Notes: generated from the letters alone by a model not told the origin. A stretch of 64,000 bases of DNA from Shewanella sp. 10N.286.48.A6 (GCF_002873135.1 NZ_MCVI01000028.1:53403-117402); one strand, 5' to 3'. Positions 27,786 through 37,767 are shown, counted from the first letter of the stretch. Numbers and translations are program-made.

Positions 27786-28373
27786 ATGGCACAAAAAACA
27801 ACTCAATTTAAACCGTTAAAAATGCGAGGCTTTACCTTAATTGAGCTGGTAGTGGTTATTATTGTATTGGCTATTTTAGCAGTAATAGCGGCGAGTAAAT
27901 TTATAGATGTAAAACGTGATGCTGAAATAAGCCGAGTAAAGGCGGTAGCGGCATCCTTTGAGCAGTCGGTTACTTTTTCCCATACACGTTGGCAAATTAT
28001 TGGTGGCAGTGATCCAATGAATGATCTACCTGACTTTGCCAATAACGATCTCGACATGAATGCTTTTGGCTATCCGTTAGGCACAGGTAAAAACAACCCT
28101 ATGGCCAACCCTGTCAATATTGGTCAAGGTCAGCAAGGGTGTGTCGATCTTTGGAACGCTTTGATAGAAAGCCCACCATCGGTTGCCATTAGAAATACTT
28201 CGGATGATGTGGATTTTGAATCATATCGACATGCAGCTGCGGGCGGTACAGGTGAGACCCAATGTACTTATGTACTGCGAACGCTTGGTGATACTGCAGG
28301 TCGAAATAGTGCAGAGATAAAAATTGTCTATGACTCGGTAGAAGGGACTGTTCAAGCCTATATCGATGAATAA
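27786..28373 (+). CDS. Type IV pilin-like protein (MSHA-type prepilin)
   Basis: 195 residues from the ATG at 27786, which has AGGA 7 bases upstream. The class III signal is KMRG|FTLIELVVVII, processed by the prepilin peptidase after Gly, followed by a 20-residue hydrophobic helix. A pair of cysteines (GCVDLW, TQCTYV) probably forms the D-region disulfide; GYPLGTG and CVDLWNALIESPP resemble MshA-like pilins. It is a single gene with no pilus assembly genes nearby, bounded by terminators on both sides, so it must rely on machinery encoded elsewhere. Confidence 0.85.
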   Translation: MAQKTTQFKPLKMRGFTLIELVVVIIVLAILAVIAASKFIDVKRDAEISRVKAVAASFEQSVTFSHTRWQIIGGSDPMNDLPDFANNDLDMNAFGYPLGTGKNNPMANPVNIGQGQQGCVDLWNALIESPPSVAIRNTSDDVDFESYRHAAAGGTGETQCTYVLRTLGDTAGRNSAEIKIVYDSVEGTVQAYIDE

Positions 28374-28405
28374 ATCGGATAGTTATTTATCAAATGCGAC
28401 ATAAT

Positions 28406-28434
28406 AAAAATAGCGGCTTTAAGCCGCTATTTTT
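28406..28434. terminator. Bidirectional terminator between the pilin and PepSY genes
   Basis: A symmetric hairpin, AAAAATAGCGGC...GCCGCTATTTTT, spanning 29 bases with a five-base loop. A-run and T-run flanks make it work on both strands. The two genes converge here. Confidence 0.92.
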
Positions 28435-28472
28435 ATAGCTGTAATTTAATAATATCAAATGAATTTAGGTGG

Positions 28473-29552
28473 CTACTTTTTCTTTTTTGACTTGAATATA
28501 CGTCGATAAAAAGTGACTGTGCTGAATAATAGAATCAAGGTACCAACCACTGCGACTAATGTAATAAATACAACGTATTTAAGTGGCATATTCAATGCGT
28601 CATGCAGTGGTCTAACAAAGCTGGCCACTTGACCTGACAAGTTTCTATCGCTGTGCTTCAGGCTTGATACGATTTTGCCGTGCTGATGATCCATGGTGAT
28701 ACTGTCAGCATTTCTAAGCCAGACATCAGCATGACTATCAAAGTTGATACTGTAATTCATCGCTTGAGGTTTAGCCGCCTTTGGTGCATCAGGATCGGGT
28801 TTTTTCTGCCTTGGTTTATTAACCGATACTAATAACGATTCAGGCCATAAATCTTGCGCGGTTTGTAGCTGGCTTTGCCAATCGTTAGCTTTACTTACTG
28901 GATAGCTGATTTCAGCCGTGGGCTTGTGCTTGAGCGCATCCATCCATAAGCCTTTATAAGTAATCAAAAAGCCGGTAATACAGAGTAAAAACAGTGGCAC
29001 TGATATGAATAAACCTAATTGAATGTGGCTTTTAACTAGGCTGCTTGATTTGGTGTCTTTTGGAATAGAGTGCTTGAGTCTAAAACCTTTACGTACTCGC
29101 CACCAAAGGTAAATCCCCACTAGGGTAATGACGCCACCAATGAACGATGCCCATGCATTAACGTATTTACCAATATCACCCAGTAAGAAGTTTCTGTGCA
29201 ACCAAAACATCGTGGTCCAAAGCGGAATTTCTGTCACCTTGTAATGGGAGATTTCATTGAACTCGCTATCAAAAGCGATAGATTGCCCACGGGTAGCAGC
29301 TTCAAGGTAAGGGGTATGTTCGGTAGGAAAACGTACACTGCTCATTTTTGGGTAATGCTCAAAAATATACTCAGTGGCTTGTGCTTTTTGCTCAATGGTT
29401 AACGGCACATAGGTTTGGCCTTTATTATCCATTCTTTTTAGCATGTCCATGCCGCCGAGATACACTCCCGTTGTCAGCACTATCAGCATACAAATACTAA
29501 TGACAAAACCGACCCAATTATGGAACCACTTTAAAGCGGGTACAACTTTCAT
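28473..29552 (-). CDS. PepSY-associated membrane protein, iron-uptake related
   Basis: 359 residues with four predicted membrane helices: near residues 10-34, about 130-152, 182-200 and 330-350. PepSY_TM family features are HNWVGFVISICMLIVLTTGVYLGG at the start, LHRNFLLGDIGKYVNAW and ASFIGGVITLVGIYLWW in the middle and RPLHDALN near the end. Members near TonB receptors (PiuB/FpvG-like) are thought to be inner-membrane reductases that release iron from siderophores. The conserved His residues fit that, but activity is inferred. It is divergent from a TonB siderophore receptor and has a Fur box in front. Confidence 0.85.
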   Translation of the reverse strand: MKVVPALKWFHNWVGFVISICMLIVLTTGVYLGGMDMLKRMDNKGQTYVPLTIEQKAQATEYIFEHYPKMSSVRFPTEHTPYLEAATRGQSIAFDSEFNEISHYKVTEIPLWTTMFWLHRNFLLGDIGKYVNAWASFIGGVITLVGIYLWWRVRKGFRLKHSIPKDTKSSSLVKSHIQLGLFISVPLFLLCITGFLITYKGLWMDALKHKPTAEISYPVSKANDWQSQLQTAQDLWPESLLVSVNKPRQKKPDPDAPKAAKPQAMNYSINFDSHADVWLRNADSITMDHQHGKIVSSLKHSDRNLSGQVASFVRPLHDALNMPLKYVVFITLVAVVGTLILLFSTVTFYRRIFKSKKKK

Positions 29553-29634
29553 ATTTACGTTCTCAGGTTAAATATTTATGGATGACAATGACAAAAGTTA
29601 GCAGCTAACAATTATGACTGACACGCTATATGGG

Positions 29635-29655
29635 TAATGATAATTAATCTCATTT
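29635..29655 (-). promoter_or_regulatory. Fur box of the PepSY gene
   Basis: The 21-base palindrome reads TAATGATAAT-T-AATCTCATTT, close to the common gammaproteobacterial Fur operator of two inverted ATGATAAT-like arms. On the minus strand TATCAT (complement of 29637-29642) could be the -10 element, with TTGCAG 17 bases upstream as -35. Fur-Fe would then cover the promoter. Confidence 0.8.
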
Positions 29656-30065
29656 GCAACTGCAATTAAAGAAATGTAAAGAGTGGCATATAAGTGTCAT
29701 TGTGTTGTCGAGGTCACATTTAAAGCTGTAGAGGGCGTATAAAGCTAAAAGTTTATTTGAATAAAAATTCTTGGTAATGAATTTTTTTAGCTGCTATTAA
29801 GTGAGGTTTTCGAAAAATAATGAAATTTAAGCTAACAAACACACATGTTTAATATTTGTTAATTTCTGATTTTGTGTAACTTTGTTTAAATAATTAATAT
29901 CTGTATTAGTTTTGGCGATTAAACTCATCTAGCTTGGATGAACATTAGTTAATCCATTTATGCAACATTTATTCAGGTAAAATTTCTACAATTTACTTAC
30001 AACAGTGTCCTTGTTCACAGTTATTTACTTCTGTTAAATAAATGGCTTCACTTTCGTCGTAATGC

Positions 30066-30086
30066 AAATGATAATCCATCTCATTA
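30066..30086 (+). promoter_or_regulatory. Fur box and promoter of the TonB receptor
   Basis: AAATGATAAT-C-CATCTCATTA forms the Fur operator, 31 bases before the receptor ATG. GATAAT inside it (30070-30075) could be the -10 element, with TTCACT (30047-30052) 17 bases upstream as a weak -35. Iron repression of the receptor is expected. Confidence 0.8.
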
Positions 30087-30117
30087 ACGACTACTGCCAT
30101 TTAAAGGGCTACTTTGT

Positions 30118-32256
30118 ATGAAAATCTCACCTATTGCATTTGCTGTTGTTGCCAGTTTAGCCTCAGCTTCATTAGCGGCTGAAGAAGCAACTAATGACAC
30201 TGATAACGGCTTAGATTTCGAGTTGAACATTGAGCGAATTCAAGTAACAGGCATGAATTTTAATAATTACAAAGTAGGCTCGTCATCAGGCGCCATGCGG
30301 GGTGATATTGCCTTGATGGATACGCCGCAATCAGTGAACGTTATTCCAGATTTTGTCACTGATGAGCAGTTAGCAACTAATTTATCTGAAGTATTAGTTA
30401 ACGACTCAAGTGTGACCGGCGGCAGTGAAAAGTGGAACCGCCAAGTATTTAATATTCGTGGCTTTGAATTAGATTCTGGCAGTGGCTTTTTAATTAATGG
30501 TCAGCAGCAGTTTTCGCACTATGTGCAGCCGATTGAAACCTTGCAGCAAGTCGAAGTCTTAAAAGGCCCATCAAGCATGCTTTATGGCCAATCAGGCCCA
30601 GGTGGCTTGATTAATATGGTGACCAAAAAGGCCACCTCTGAAACCATGTTTGACTTTGGGTTCGATACCGATGAGAACGGCTCAACTCGTTTTCAACTTG
30701 ATGCAGGCGGCGCGTTAAATGATGCTGAGTCAATCCGTTACCGCACTGTATTAGTTAAGCAAGATACAAAATACTGGCGTGAATACCAGGACGGTGAGGG
30801 CGATGATACTCAAGAACGTGACCGTTTCTTAGGGTACTTAAACCTTGAATTCGACCTGCATGATGATGTGATGTTATCACTGACCTATGATTACACCGAT
30901 GATAAAACCGGTATCGATAGCGGTGGCTGGTTAGATGGTAACGGTGACTTAGTTGGTGATCGCGAAGATATCTGGGATATGTCGTGGGCCTTTACTGACA
31001 ACGAGGTGCAAAACCTGGGTGCTGATTTAACCTGGTATGTATCAGATGATTGGAAAATGACCACAGGTTATAACCATCAATCATTTACCCGTCAGCGCTT
31101 AGATTCGTCTCCATCAATGGTGGCAGGTATGGATCCAACTACCGATGGTTACCAAATTAAGGCGTTTGATCGCCACGATGATTGGCAGCTTAAAACCGCT
31201 TATATGGATTTCACTGGTGTCGTAAATGGCTTTGGCATGGAACATCAATTGTTAGTTGGTGCTAACATTCTCGATTATTACTATGGTCAACTTATTGACC
31301 GCGATGACGCGCAGATGGTTCAGCCGGGTGGTTATGTACCTAGACCTGATCTGGATTACAACAGAGACACCACTAAGTCAGAGTCAAGCTATAAGCATTA
31401 TGGTTTTTATGTACAAGACTTAATGACCATTAATGATCAGTGGCAAGTACTGGCAGGCCTGCGTTATGACGAGCAGAAAAAAGACGGCGATGGTGAAAAT
31501 AGCTATGCCGTGTCACCTAAGTTTGGGGTTATTTACTCGCCTTCAGATAACGGCAGTATCTATGTAAACTACGCCAAAAGTTTTAACCCTCAGTCAATCG
31601 TTAACAATGAAGACGATGTCAATAATGGTATGAACTTAGACCCAGAGTACGGTGAGCAATATGAAATCGGTACCAAATGGGAACTGTATGATGGCGGCTT
31701 ACTATTAACTGGTGCAGTTTTTGACACCACAGTGAGCAACGTTACAGTGCGCGAACAATTAGAGCAACCTATTGGCGAGCATGAGTACATCACCACCCAA
31801 AGCGGTAAGCAGCATCACCGTGGTTTTGAAATGGGCGCTCAAGGACAAGTCAGTGACAATGTATTCGTCACCAGCTCAATGATGTATCTAGATGCAAAAT
31901 ATGTCACTAGCAGCCAAGATACTGAACAGCTAGACGGTAAAACCCCGGTAGATGCACCTGAATGGTCAGCAAATATCTGGACTCGTTACGAAGTTACCGA
32001 TGATGTCGCACTTAACTTTGGTGCTATCTATGTCGGTGAGCGTTTTGCCAATACTCAAAACACCATAGTTAAAGATGACTATGTTAGATTTGATTTTGGC
32101 GCAGCTTACTCATTTGCGGTTCACAATACAGATATGAATGTACGCTTTAATATCAAAAACTTATTTGATACTGAATACCTAGATGGCGGCACCAACACCG
32201 ACGTTACCATAGGTGATGGCAGACATTTCAGCCTTGCATTTGAAGCTAAGTTTTAA
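30118..32256 (+). CDS. TonB-dependent siderophore receptor
   Basis: 712 residues. An outer-membrane barrel that imports ferric siderophore using TonB energy. Signal peptide MKISPIAFAVVASLASASLAA. A possible TonB-box segment is IERIQVTGM (residues 38-46). The plug domain follows with MDTPQSVNVIPD, FNIRGFELDSG and VEVLKGPSSMLYGQSGPGGLINMVTKK, the signature of the FhuE/FpvA-like siderophore subfamily. The C-terminal 500 residues are barrel strands ending in FSLAFEAKF with the terminal Phe used for BAM insertion. A Fur box precedes it. The ligand cannot be named from sequence. Confidence 0.94.
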   Translation: MKISPIAFAVVASLASASLAAEEATNDTDNGLDFELNIERIQVTGMNFNNYKVGSSSGAMRGDIALMDTPQSVNVIPDFVTDEQLATNLSEVLVNDSSVTGGSEKWNRQVFNIRGFELDSGSGFLINGQQQFSHYVQPIETLQQVEVLKGPSSMLYGQSGPGGLINMVTKKATSETMFDFGFDTDENGSTRFQLDAGGALNDAESIRYRTVLVKQDTKYWREYQDGEGDDTQERDRFLGYLNLEFDLHDDVMLSLTYDYTDDKTGIDSGGWLDGNGDLVGDREDIWDMSWAFTDNEVQNLGADLTWYVSDDWKMTTGYNHQSFTRQRLDSSPSMVAGMDPTTDGYQIKAFDRHDDWQLKTAYMDFTGVVNGFGMEHQLLVGANILDYYYGQLIDRDDAQMVQPGGYVPRPDLDYNRDTTKSESSYKHYGFYVQDLMTINDQWQVLAGLRYDEQKKDGDGENSYAVSPKFGVIYSPSDNGSIYVNYAKSFNPQSIVNNEDDVNNGMNLDPEYGEQYEIGTKWELYDGGLLLTGAVFDTTVSNVTVREQLEQPIGEHEYITTQSGKQHHRGFEMGAQGQVSDNVFVTSSMMYLDAKYVTSSQDTEQLDGKTPVDAPEWSANIWTRYEVTDDVALNFGAIYVGERFANTQNTIVKDDYVRFDFGAAYSFAVHNTDMNVRFNIKNLFDTEYLDGGTNTDVTIGDGRHFSLAFEAKF

Positions 32257-32324
32257 TCTGCTTTAGTTAAATGCTTTAGTTAACAGCTTTAGCTCAGCAG
32301 TTACCTATAGAGTGTTAAAAGAAT

Positions 32325-32359
32325 GGCCCGCACATATACCAATATGTGCGGGCCTTTTT
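32325..32359 (+). terminator. Rho-independent terminator of the TonB receptor gene
   Basis: A 13-bp perfect stem, GGCCCGCACATAT (32325-32337) with ATATGTGCGGGCC (32342-32354), a four-base loop and TTTTT. On the minus strand it lies just past the S9 peptidase stop and probably stops that transcript as well, though the U-tract there is poor. Confidence 0.93.
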
Positions 32360-32370
32360 CATTGCTTCAA

Positions 32371-34323
32371 TTATAGGTTTTTAGATAAAAAATTATCAAT
32401 GGCTCTGAAGGTCATTAAGCGGTGCTGATTGTTTGATAAATAGTGATTGGCATTATCGATTTCAACATATTCGACTTGTTTATCTAACGAGGATAATTTT
32501 CGATACATATCTCGGCTTTGGCTCACCTGTACCACTTTGTCATTATCACCATGGATTAATAAAATGGGCACATTAATTTTATCAGCATGATAAATCGGAG
32601 AGCGTTCATACAGGTCGTCATAATCATCTCCTAACACCTTTTTAGTCATCTCATGACTAGTATAAAAACGGGATAGCTTCACTAAGTCTTCTACATCAGC
32701 CACACCTGCAAAACTGATCACACATTGGTATAATTCAGGGGTCTTTGCTGCGGCCATCATGGCGGCGTAACCACCATAGCTTGCCCCGACTATGCATATT
32801 CTTTTAGGGTCGGCGATACCTTGGTCGATTAAGTAGCGGGTGCCATCCTCCACATCAGTTTGCATTTCTTTACCCCAGTTTTTATGTCCTGCAGTCGTGA
32901 ACTCAAGTCCGTAACCGGCAGAGCCTCTAAAGTTCATTTGCAGTACAGCATAACCTCGGTTAGCAAAGAACTGAGCCCAATAATCGAATTCTTCGCCAAC
33001 ATAAGAATTAGGTCCACCATGGGGAAAAATAATGGTAGGTAAGTTCTTCGCTTCACGTCCTTTGGGCAATGTAAGGTAGCTAGGTATCTCTAAACCATCT
33101 CTGGCGGTATAACTCATTGCTTGAGGTTGGACTAATACATCTGGCGTGAGTTGCGAATACTTGGTCGCAATCACTTCTAGCCTGTTTGCATCGCGATCGC
33201 CATAAAGATACAACCCTGGTTGAGTAGGACTTGTAGCAAAAACAATATAACGGCGTTCATTTTTACTAAACTGAGTCAGGTAGTTTTGGGTATCGGGTAA
33301 TGCGCTTTTTAAGCGCTTGATCAGTTTTTGATAATCTTGATCCCAAAAGTGATATTCATTATCGATACCTGCGGCAATACCAATGGCCTCTCGAGTGATA
33401 TTAGAGTGCAGCAATTGTGCATTAACGTCACTATTGTCTTCGCTAAATACGAGTTCTTTATGAAGTGTAGGATCCCTAAGATCAACTTTAAAAATGGCAA
33501 AGTAACCATCTTGGTAAGCTTTGACGAAGAGAATATTGGGGTTTACGTCAAATCCTAGAGGAATAACGCTGTCTTCTGAATATGCTTCGTGTTTCCAAAG
33601 TAAACGTAATTCACCATTGGCTTCACTTTGCTCGTAGGTTCTATATTCGGTGGTATCAGGGTCTCGATAAGTGGCAATACGAACCTTATTTTGCTGATCT
33701 GTCATCCACTTGAAAACATGTTCACGATAATTTTGCTCAATAGTAACCTTGCCGGAATACAAGTTTACTTTTAGCACGCTATCCTCTAATGCTCGAGAAC
33801 GAAACCCAGCGACTGACAGTAATATATGTTGAGGATCTTTAGGGAGTATATCGACAATATGATGTTGAAATTGTGGTATAAACTCGAAACTTTTGATGAC
33901 TTTTTTAGTTAATACGCTGCCCGCCTCACCGGTTTTTATATTGTACTTTATCAGCAAACTTTCGTTGGCATCTTTACCAAAACGCTTTGAAGGAATAAGT
34001 GTTGATATTAATAAAATCTCGTCACTGGCCCAGGTTAAACCAATAATGGTATAGCGTTCATGGTCATTTTTAAGCGGTATATGAAACTGACCCGTTTCGG
34101 TATTAAACAGCGCCACAATCTTATGTGGCTCTTCGGCGCTATCGTCCAAAATTAACGATGCTATGTGTTTACCATTTGGTGACAGCTTTACAGTGCTGAC
34201 ATCGGGAATACTGGCAAAGGCTTCAACGGGGAGTTTAGGGGCAGTTTTTGGGGGAGTATTATCGGCAGCCAAAGCTTGCTGACTTAGCACCAAAGTGGTG
34301 ATTAGTATGGAAATCCATTTCAT
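32371..34323 (-). CDS. Secreted S9-family prolyl oligopeptidase-like peptidase, copy 1
   Basis: 650 residues. Signal peptide MKWISILITTLVLSQQALA, so it is periplasmic or exported. Residues 30-380 form the beta-propeller-like domain. The C-terminal alpha/beta hydrolase has the catalytic triad S515 (GASYGGYAAM), D595 (HGDNDKVV) and H627 (NANHYLS), as in the S9C acylaminoacyl/dipeptidyl peptidase group. It is a tandem paralogue of the next gene; both share LPxEAFASIPDVS at the mature N-terminus. The likely role is degradation of peptides in the envelope. Confidence 0.92.
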   Translation of the reverse strand: MKWISILITTLVLSQQALAADNTPPKTAPKLPVEAFASIPDVSTVKLSPNGKHIASLILDDSAEEPHKIVALFNTETGQFHIPLKNDHERYTIIGLTWASDEILLISTLIPSKRFGKDANESLLIKYNIKTGEAGSVLTKKVIKSFEFIPQFQHHIVDILPKDPQHILLSVAGFRSRALEDSVLKVNLYSGKVTIEQNYREHVFKWMTDQQNKVRIATYRDPDTTEYRTYEQSEANGELRLLWKHEAYSEDSVIPLGFDVNPNILFVKAYQDGYFAIFKVDLRDPTLHKELVFSEDNSDVNAQLLHSNITREAIGIAAGIDNEYHFWDQDYQKLIKRLKSALPDTQNYLTQFSKNERRYIVFATSPTQPGLYLYGDRDANRLEVIATKYSQLTPDVLVQPQAMSYTARDGLEIPSYLTLPKGREAKNLPTIIFPHGGPNSYVGEEFDYWAQFFANRGYAVLQMNFRGSAGYGLEFTTAGHKNWGKEMQTDVEDGTRYLIDQGIADPKRICIVGASYGGYAAMMAAAKTPELYQCVISFAGVADVEDLVKLSRFYTSHEMTKKVLGDDYDDLYERSPIYHADKINVPILLIHGDNDKVVQVSQSRDMYRKLSSLDKQVEYVEIDNANHYLSNNQHRLMTFRAIDNFLSKNL

Positions 34324-34408
34324 TATTGATTGTTTCTCTTAAACGTTTTTTGATAAAAAAATCAGTACCGCAGTGTTGATTTACTGGGTACTGTTCTGAA
34401 TTTAAAGC

Positions 34409-36334
34409 TTAATGTAAATTTTGATGTAAAAACTTTTCTATAGCGATAAAGGTTTTAATCCGATGCTCATTATTACTTAAGTAATGATCGCCGTTTTCAA
34501 GTTCGATATATTCCACAGGCTTTTTTAGGTCGTCTAACTTATCAAACATGTCTTCACTGTGCTGCACGCGCACCACGCGATCTTTATCTCCGTGTATCAG
34601 CAATACAGGCACGTTAATATCTTTTGCTTTACTCAAGGGGGAACGCTCGTATAGCGCATCATAGTCATCACCAATTTGTTTTTTAACGATTTCAAAATTA
34701 GTGTAACGTCTTGAAGACTTGACTAAATACTCCACATCGGTGACACCCGCCACACTGACTGCACATTGGTATAAATCTTTGGTGGTAGCAACGCCCATTA
34801 ATGCGGCATAGCCGCCATAACTGGCGCCGACAATGCATATTTTTTTAGGGTCTGAAATACCTTGCTCCATCAGCCAGCGGGTACCATCTTCAACATCGTT
34901 TTGCATATCCAAGCCCCAGCTTTTTAACCCTGCTTGCATAAAGTCAAAGCCGTAACCAGATGAACCTCGAAAGTTCATTCTCAGTACTGCATAGCCTCTG
35001 TTGGCTAGAAACTGGGTCCAATAATCAAAGCTATTTGAGTCATAACTAATGGGGCCGCCATGGGGGAAAATAATAGTAGGTAGGTTTTTAGCTTCTTTGT
35101 TTTGGGGCGTCGTTAGAAAAGCTTCGATTTCTAAGCCGTCTCTGGCTTTATAAGTCAGGGTTTTAGTATCAGCTAATAATTCAGGGTTTAACTCTTTATA
35201 GCGGTATGCGATAGGGAGTAACTCACCCGCATCACGATCACCAAAGAAATAAATACCCGCTTCTTTGGCATTGGTTGAGTAGACAATATAGCGGCGTTCA
35301 TCGTCACTAAATTGGGTGATGTAATTACGATAGTCTGGTAACGCTTTATTTAGCCCATTAGCTAAGCGAACGTATTCGTCATCCCAAAATGTATATTCAG
35401 ATTCGTCACTGTCATTAATGCCGATGACTCTTTGTTTGAGACTTGAGTAAATTAATGAGCCTTCAACGTCATAGGACTCTCTGCTAAACACCAATTCTTT
35501 AGTTAGTTTTGGGTCGGTTAAGTTAACCTTAAAAATAGCCAATAAGTCATCATGATATGCTTTTACATAAAGAATATTGGGGTCTTGCGCAAAGCCCATC
35601 GGCCAAACTTGTTCCTTAGCAAAGGCCTCAAATTCCCATAAAACACGTCTATCTTCACCTGTGTCAGCTTGTTCGTAAATTCTGAACTGACTATCTTTGT
35701 GATAAATGCCAATTCTGACTTTATGCTGTCTATCGGTTATCCAGTCTTGGATATTTGGTTCTGCTGGTTGCACAAACTTGAAAGCTCCATTGTTCAAGTT
35801 GATGTTAATAACCGACTCAAAATTGGGCTTGTTACCTAAACCACTAATGCCCAGTAACAGTTTTTCTTTATCATTTGGCAAATAGTCGATGATGTTAGAT
35901 TGGATTTGCGGCATCCATTTGAATTTTTTAAGAGAGCGACTGCTGATAATGCTAGAGGTTTTATTTTTACTGATAGAATACTTCATCAACCTCGTTTCTG
36001 TAGTTGGCGTGCCGTAGCGTACAGCAGGGAATTTAGCTTTGATTAATAAGGCATCATCACTGGCCCATTGCAGTGATAAAATCACAAATTTTTCATTATC
36101 TGTTTGCAGTGGATAAAAAGACTCACGGGTATCAATATCAAGGATATTAATAATAGAGCCTTTCATTTCATTGGTATTTAAGCGGACTAAAGAAGCTATT
36201 TTTTTGCCATTAGGTGACATGGTCACATGGCTAACATCTGGAATGCTGGCAAATGCTTCCAGCGGTAATTGTTGGGCGCTAACTGAAGCTGAGCATAGCC
36301 AAAGCGTCACTAGTAAGCTAAAAATCCGTTTCAT
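34409..36334 (-). CDS. Secreted S9-family prolyl oligopeptidase-like peptidase, copy 2
   Basis: 641 residues from the ATG at 36334, which has AGGGA about 8 bases upstream; an ATG three codons earlier abuts that site. Signal peptide MKRIFSLLVTLWLCSASVSA. Triad S505 (GASYGGYAAL), D585 (HGDKDRVV) and H617 (NGDHYLS). It lies 85 bases upstream of copy 1 on the same strand and is co-linear with it across the full length, so the pair arose by tandem duplication and is probably co-transcribed. Divergence is greatest in the propeller part, which could change substrate access. Confidence 0.92.
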   Translation of the reverse strand: MKRIFSLLVTLWLCSASVSAQQLPLEAFASIPDVSHVTMSPNGKKIASLVRLNTNEMKGSIINILDIDTRESFYPLQTDNEKFVILSLQWASDDALLIKAKFPAVRYGTPTTETRLMKYSISKNKTSSIISSRSLKKFKWMPQIQSNIIDYLPNDKEKLLLGISGLGNKPNFESVININLNNGAFKFVQPAEPNIQDWITDRQHKVRIGIYHKDSQFRIYEQADTGEDRRVLWEFEAFAKEQVWPMGFAQDPNILYVKAYHDDLLAIFKVNLTDPKLTKELVFSRESYDVEGSLIYSSLKQRVIGINDSDESEYTFWDDEYVRLANGLNKALPDYRNYITQFSDDERRYIVYSTNAKEAGIYFFGDRDAGELLPIAYRYKELNPELLADTKTLTYKARDGLEIEAFLTTPQNKEAKNLPTIIFPHGGPISYDSNSFDYWTQFLANRGYAVLRMNFRGSSGYGFDFMQAGLKSWGLDMQNDVEDGTRWLMEQGISDPKKICIVGASYGGYAALMGVATTKDLYQCAVSVAGVTDVEYLVKSSRRYTNFEIVKKQIGDDYDALYERSPLSKAKDINVPVLLIHGDKDRVVRVQHSEDMFDKLDDLKKPVEYIELENGDHYLSNNEHRIKTFIAIEKFLHQNLH

Positions 36335-36368
36335 TAAAATCATCCCTATTATTGTTGTTAACTAGATG

Positions 36369-36390
36369 TTATCAGTCGCGGGACTGATAA
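36369..36390. other. Hairpin between dinF and the S9 peptidase pair
   Basis: Perfect 9-bp stem TTATCAGTC (36369-36377) with GACTGATAA (36382-36390) around a GCGG loop. No U-tract follows on either strand. It may stabilise RNA ends or be an operator for the peptidase promoter. Confidence 0.4.
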
Positions 36391-36420
36391 ATCTACTGTT
36401 AATTCAATAATAAAGAGCGC

Positions 36421-37758
36421 TTATAGCTGTTTAAAGCAGTCACTGTAGCGGTAATGCAGTGCTAACGACAGGCTACGGCATAACATAAAGGCGCTCATGG
36501 CGGCCCACAGGGCATTATTGCCGTATTCTTGAAGTAAATACCAACAGGGAAAAAACACCCCAAAGGTCGATAAAATCATGCTATTACGCATCATTTTACC
36601 TTGAGCTGCGCCAATATAAACCCCATCAAATAAGTAGGACCCAAATGCCAGCAATGGCATGAATACCAACCAGATCAAGTAATGCTCGGCTTGTTGTTGC
36701 ACCAGCTCAATATTGGTGAGTAAGCCAATGATATTGCTACCCGCAAAATAAAATAACAGGCTAAAGCCTAAGGCAAATAGCGCTGACCAACTCGCAGCAA
36801 GGGTCACTGAGTCATGTAATAAATTGAGGTTTTTTTGCCCCACCGCGCGGCCCACTTCGGCTTCGGCATAATAAGCTATGCCATCTAAGGCGTAAGAGAT
36901 CAGCATCAGTAAATTAAGCAGCACCGCATTAGCGGCAATGATGTCATCACCTAAGCCCGCACCGTAAAAAGTCATAAAGGTAAAGCTGGCTTGCAAACAT
37001 AAGCTGCGAATAAAGATATCGCGATTTAATTTTAATAAGCGTGAATAGCCTTTTAAGCTGATATGAACCATTAACTGACGCAAACTAAAATCAGCCTGTT
37101 GATATAAAGCGCGTTTTACAATGACAGCTGCAACGGTAAAGGCACACATATCAGCGATAACAGAGGCAAGCGCGGCGCCTTTTACATTCCAATTTAGGCC
37201 AATCACAAACACTACATCTAAAACGATATTGACGATATTGGCGATGATTAACTGCCACATTGCCGCCTTGGGCGCTTGCCTGCCCAGTAACCAGCCAAGT
37301 AACACCAAATTTAAGAGTGCAAATGGCACCGACCAAATACGAATTTCTACGTACTCGCGGCAAAATTGCTGCACCTGCGCACTGGCTTGGCTTAAAGACA
37401 TGGCAAAATCGAGCAGCGGTTGCTGCAATAACACTGCTGCGCCACCAAACAGCAATGCAAGGCAAGCGCCTTGCACCAGCAATTTTTGCTGAGTTACGGT
37501 ATCATTAGCGCCGTAAGCTTGGGCGACCAGCCCCGTGGTGGACATGCGCAAAAAGCCCAGCAACCAGACAATTAAAGTAATAATTGTGCTGCCAAGCGCC
37601 ACCCCGCCTAAATAATAGGCCTCACTTAAATGGCCGATGACTGCGGTATCGACTAAACCTAATAACGGTATGGTGATATTCGATAAAATCATCGGTAATG
37701 CTAAAGCAAAAAGCTGCCGGTTTTTTTGGCTGTTAAAAAGTAATGCTTTTATGGACAT
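36421..37758 (-). CDS. dinF: MATE-family efflux transporter, DinF-like
   Basis: 445 residues with about twelve membrane helices. MATE/DinF features: LALPMILSNITIPLLGLVDTAVIGHL at the start, STTGLVAQAYGA, and SYALDGIAYYAEAEVGRAVGQ in the second half. It is an inner-membrane cation/drug antiporter. In E. coli dinF lies downstream of lexA and is SOS-induced; here it is about 12 kb away and no CTGT-N8-ACAG box is visible in front of it. The start is only 9 bases from the start of the divergent deacetylase gene, so the two promoters must lie inside each other's coding sequence or be very short. Confidence 0.85.
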   Translation of the reverse strand: MSIKALLFNSQKNRQLFALALPMILSNITIPLLGLVDTAVIGHLSEAYYLGGVALGSTIITLIVWLLGFLRMSTTGLVAQAYGANDTVTQQKLLVQGACLALLFGGAAVLLQQPLLDFAMSLSQASAQVQQFCREYVEIRIWSVPFALLNLVLLGWLLGRQAPKAAMWQLIIANIVNIVLDVVFVIGLNWNVKGAALASVIADMCAFTVAAVIVKRALYQQADFSLRQLMVHISLKGYSRLLKLNRDIFIRSLCLQASFTFMTFYGAGLGDDIIAANAVLLNLLMLISYALDGIAYYAEAEVGRAVGQKNLNLLHDSVTLAASWSALFALGFSLLFYFAGSNIIGLLTNIELVQQQAEHYLIWLVFMPLLAFGSYLFDGVYIGAAQGKMMRNSMILSTFGVFFPCWYLLQEYGNNALWAAMSAFMLCRSLSLALHYRYSDCFKQL

Positions 37759-37767
37759 AGGAATAAT

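Larger units (their letters stand above)
29553..30117. other. Divergent iron-regulated promoter region, 565 bases
   Basis: No ORF of interest. A Fur box lies at each end, one per gene. The middle 400 bases are AT-rich. A weak CRP-like site, TGTTG-N6-TCACA, lies at 29703-29718. No small RNA promoter plus terminator pair was recognised. Confidence 0.5.

Noticed and set aside
36334..36421. Single operon of dinF with the two S9 peptidases
   Set aside because: An 86-base gap with a strong hairpin separates them; cotranscription cannot be claimed.
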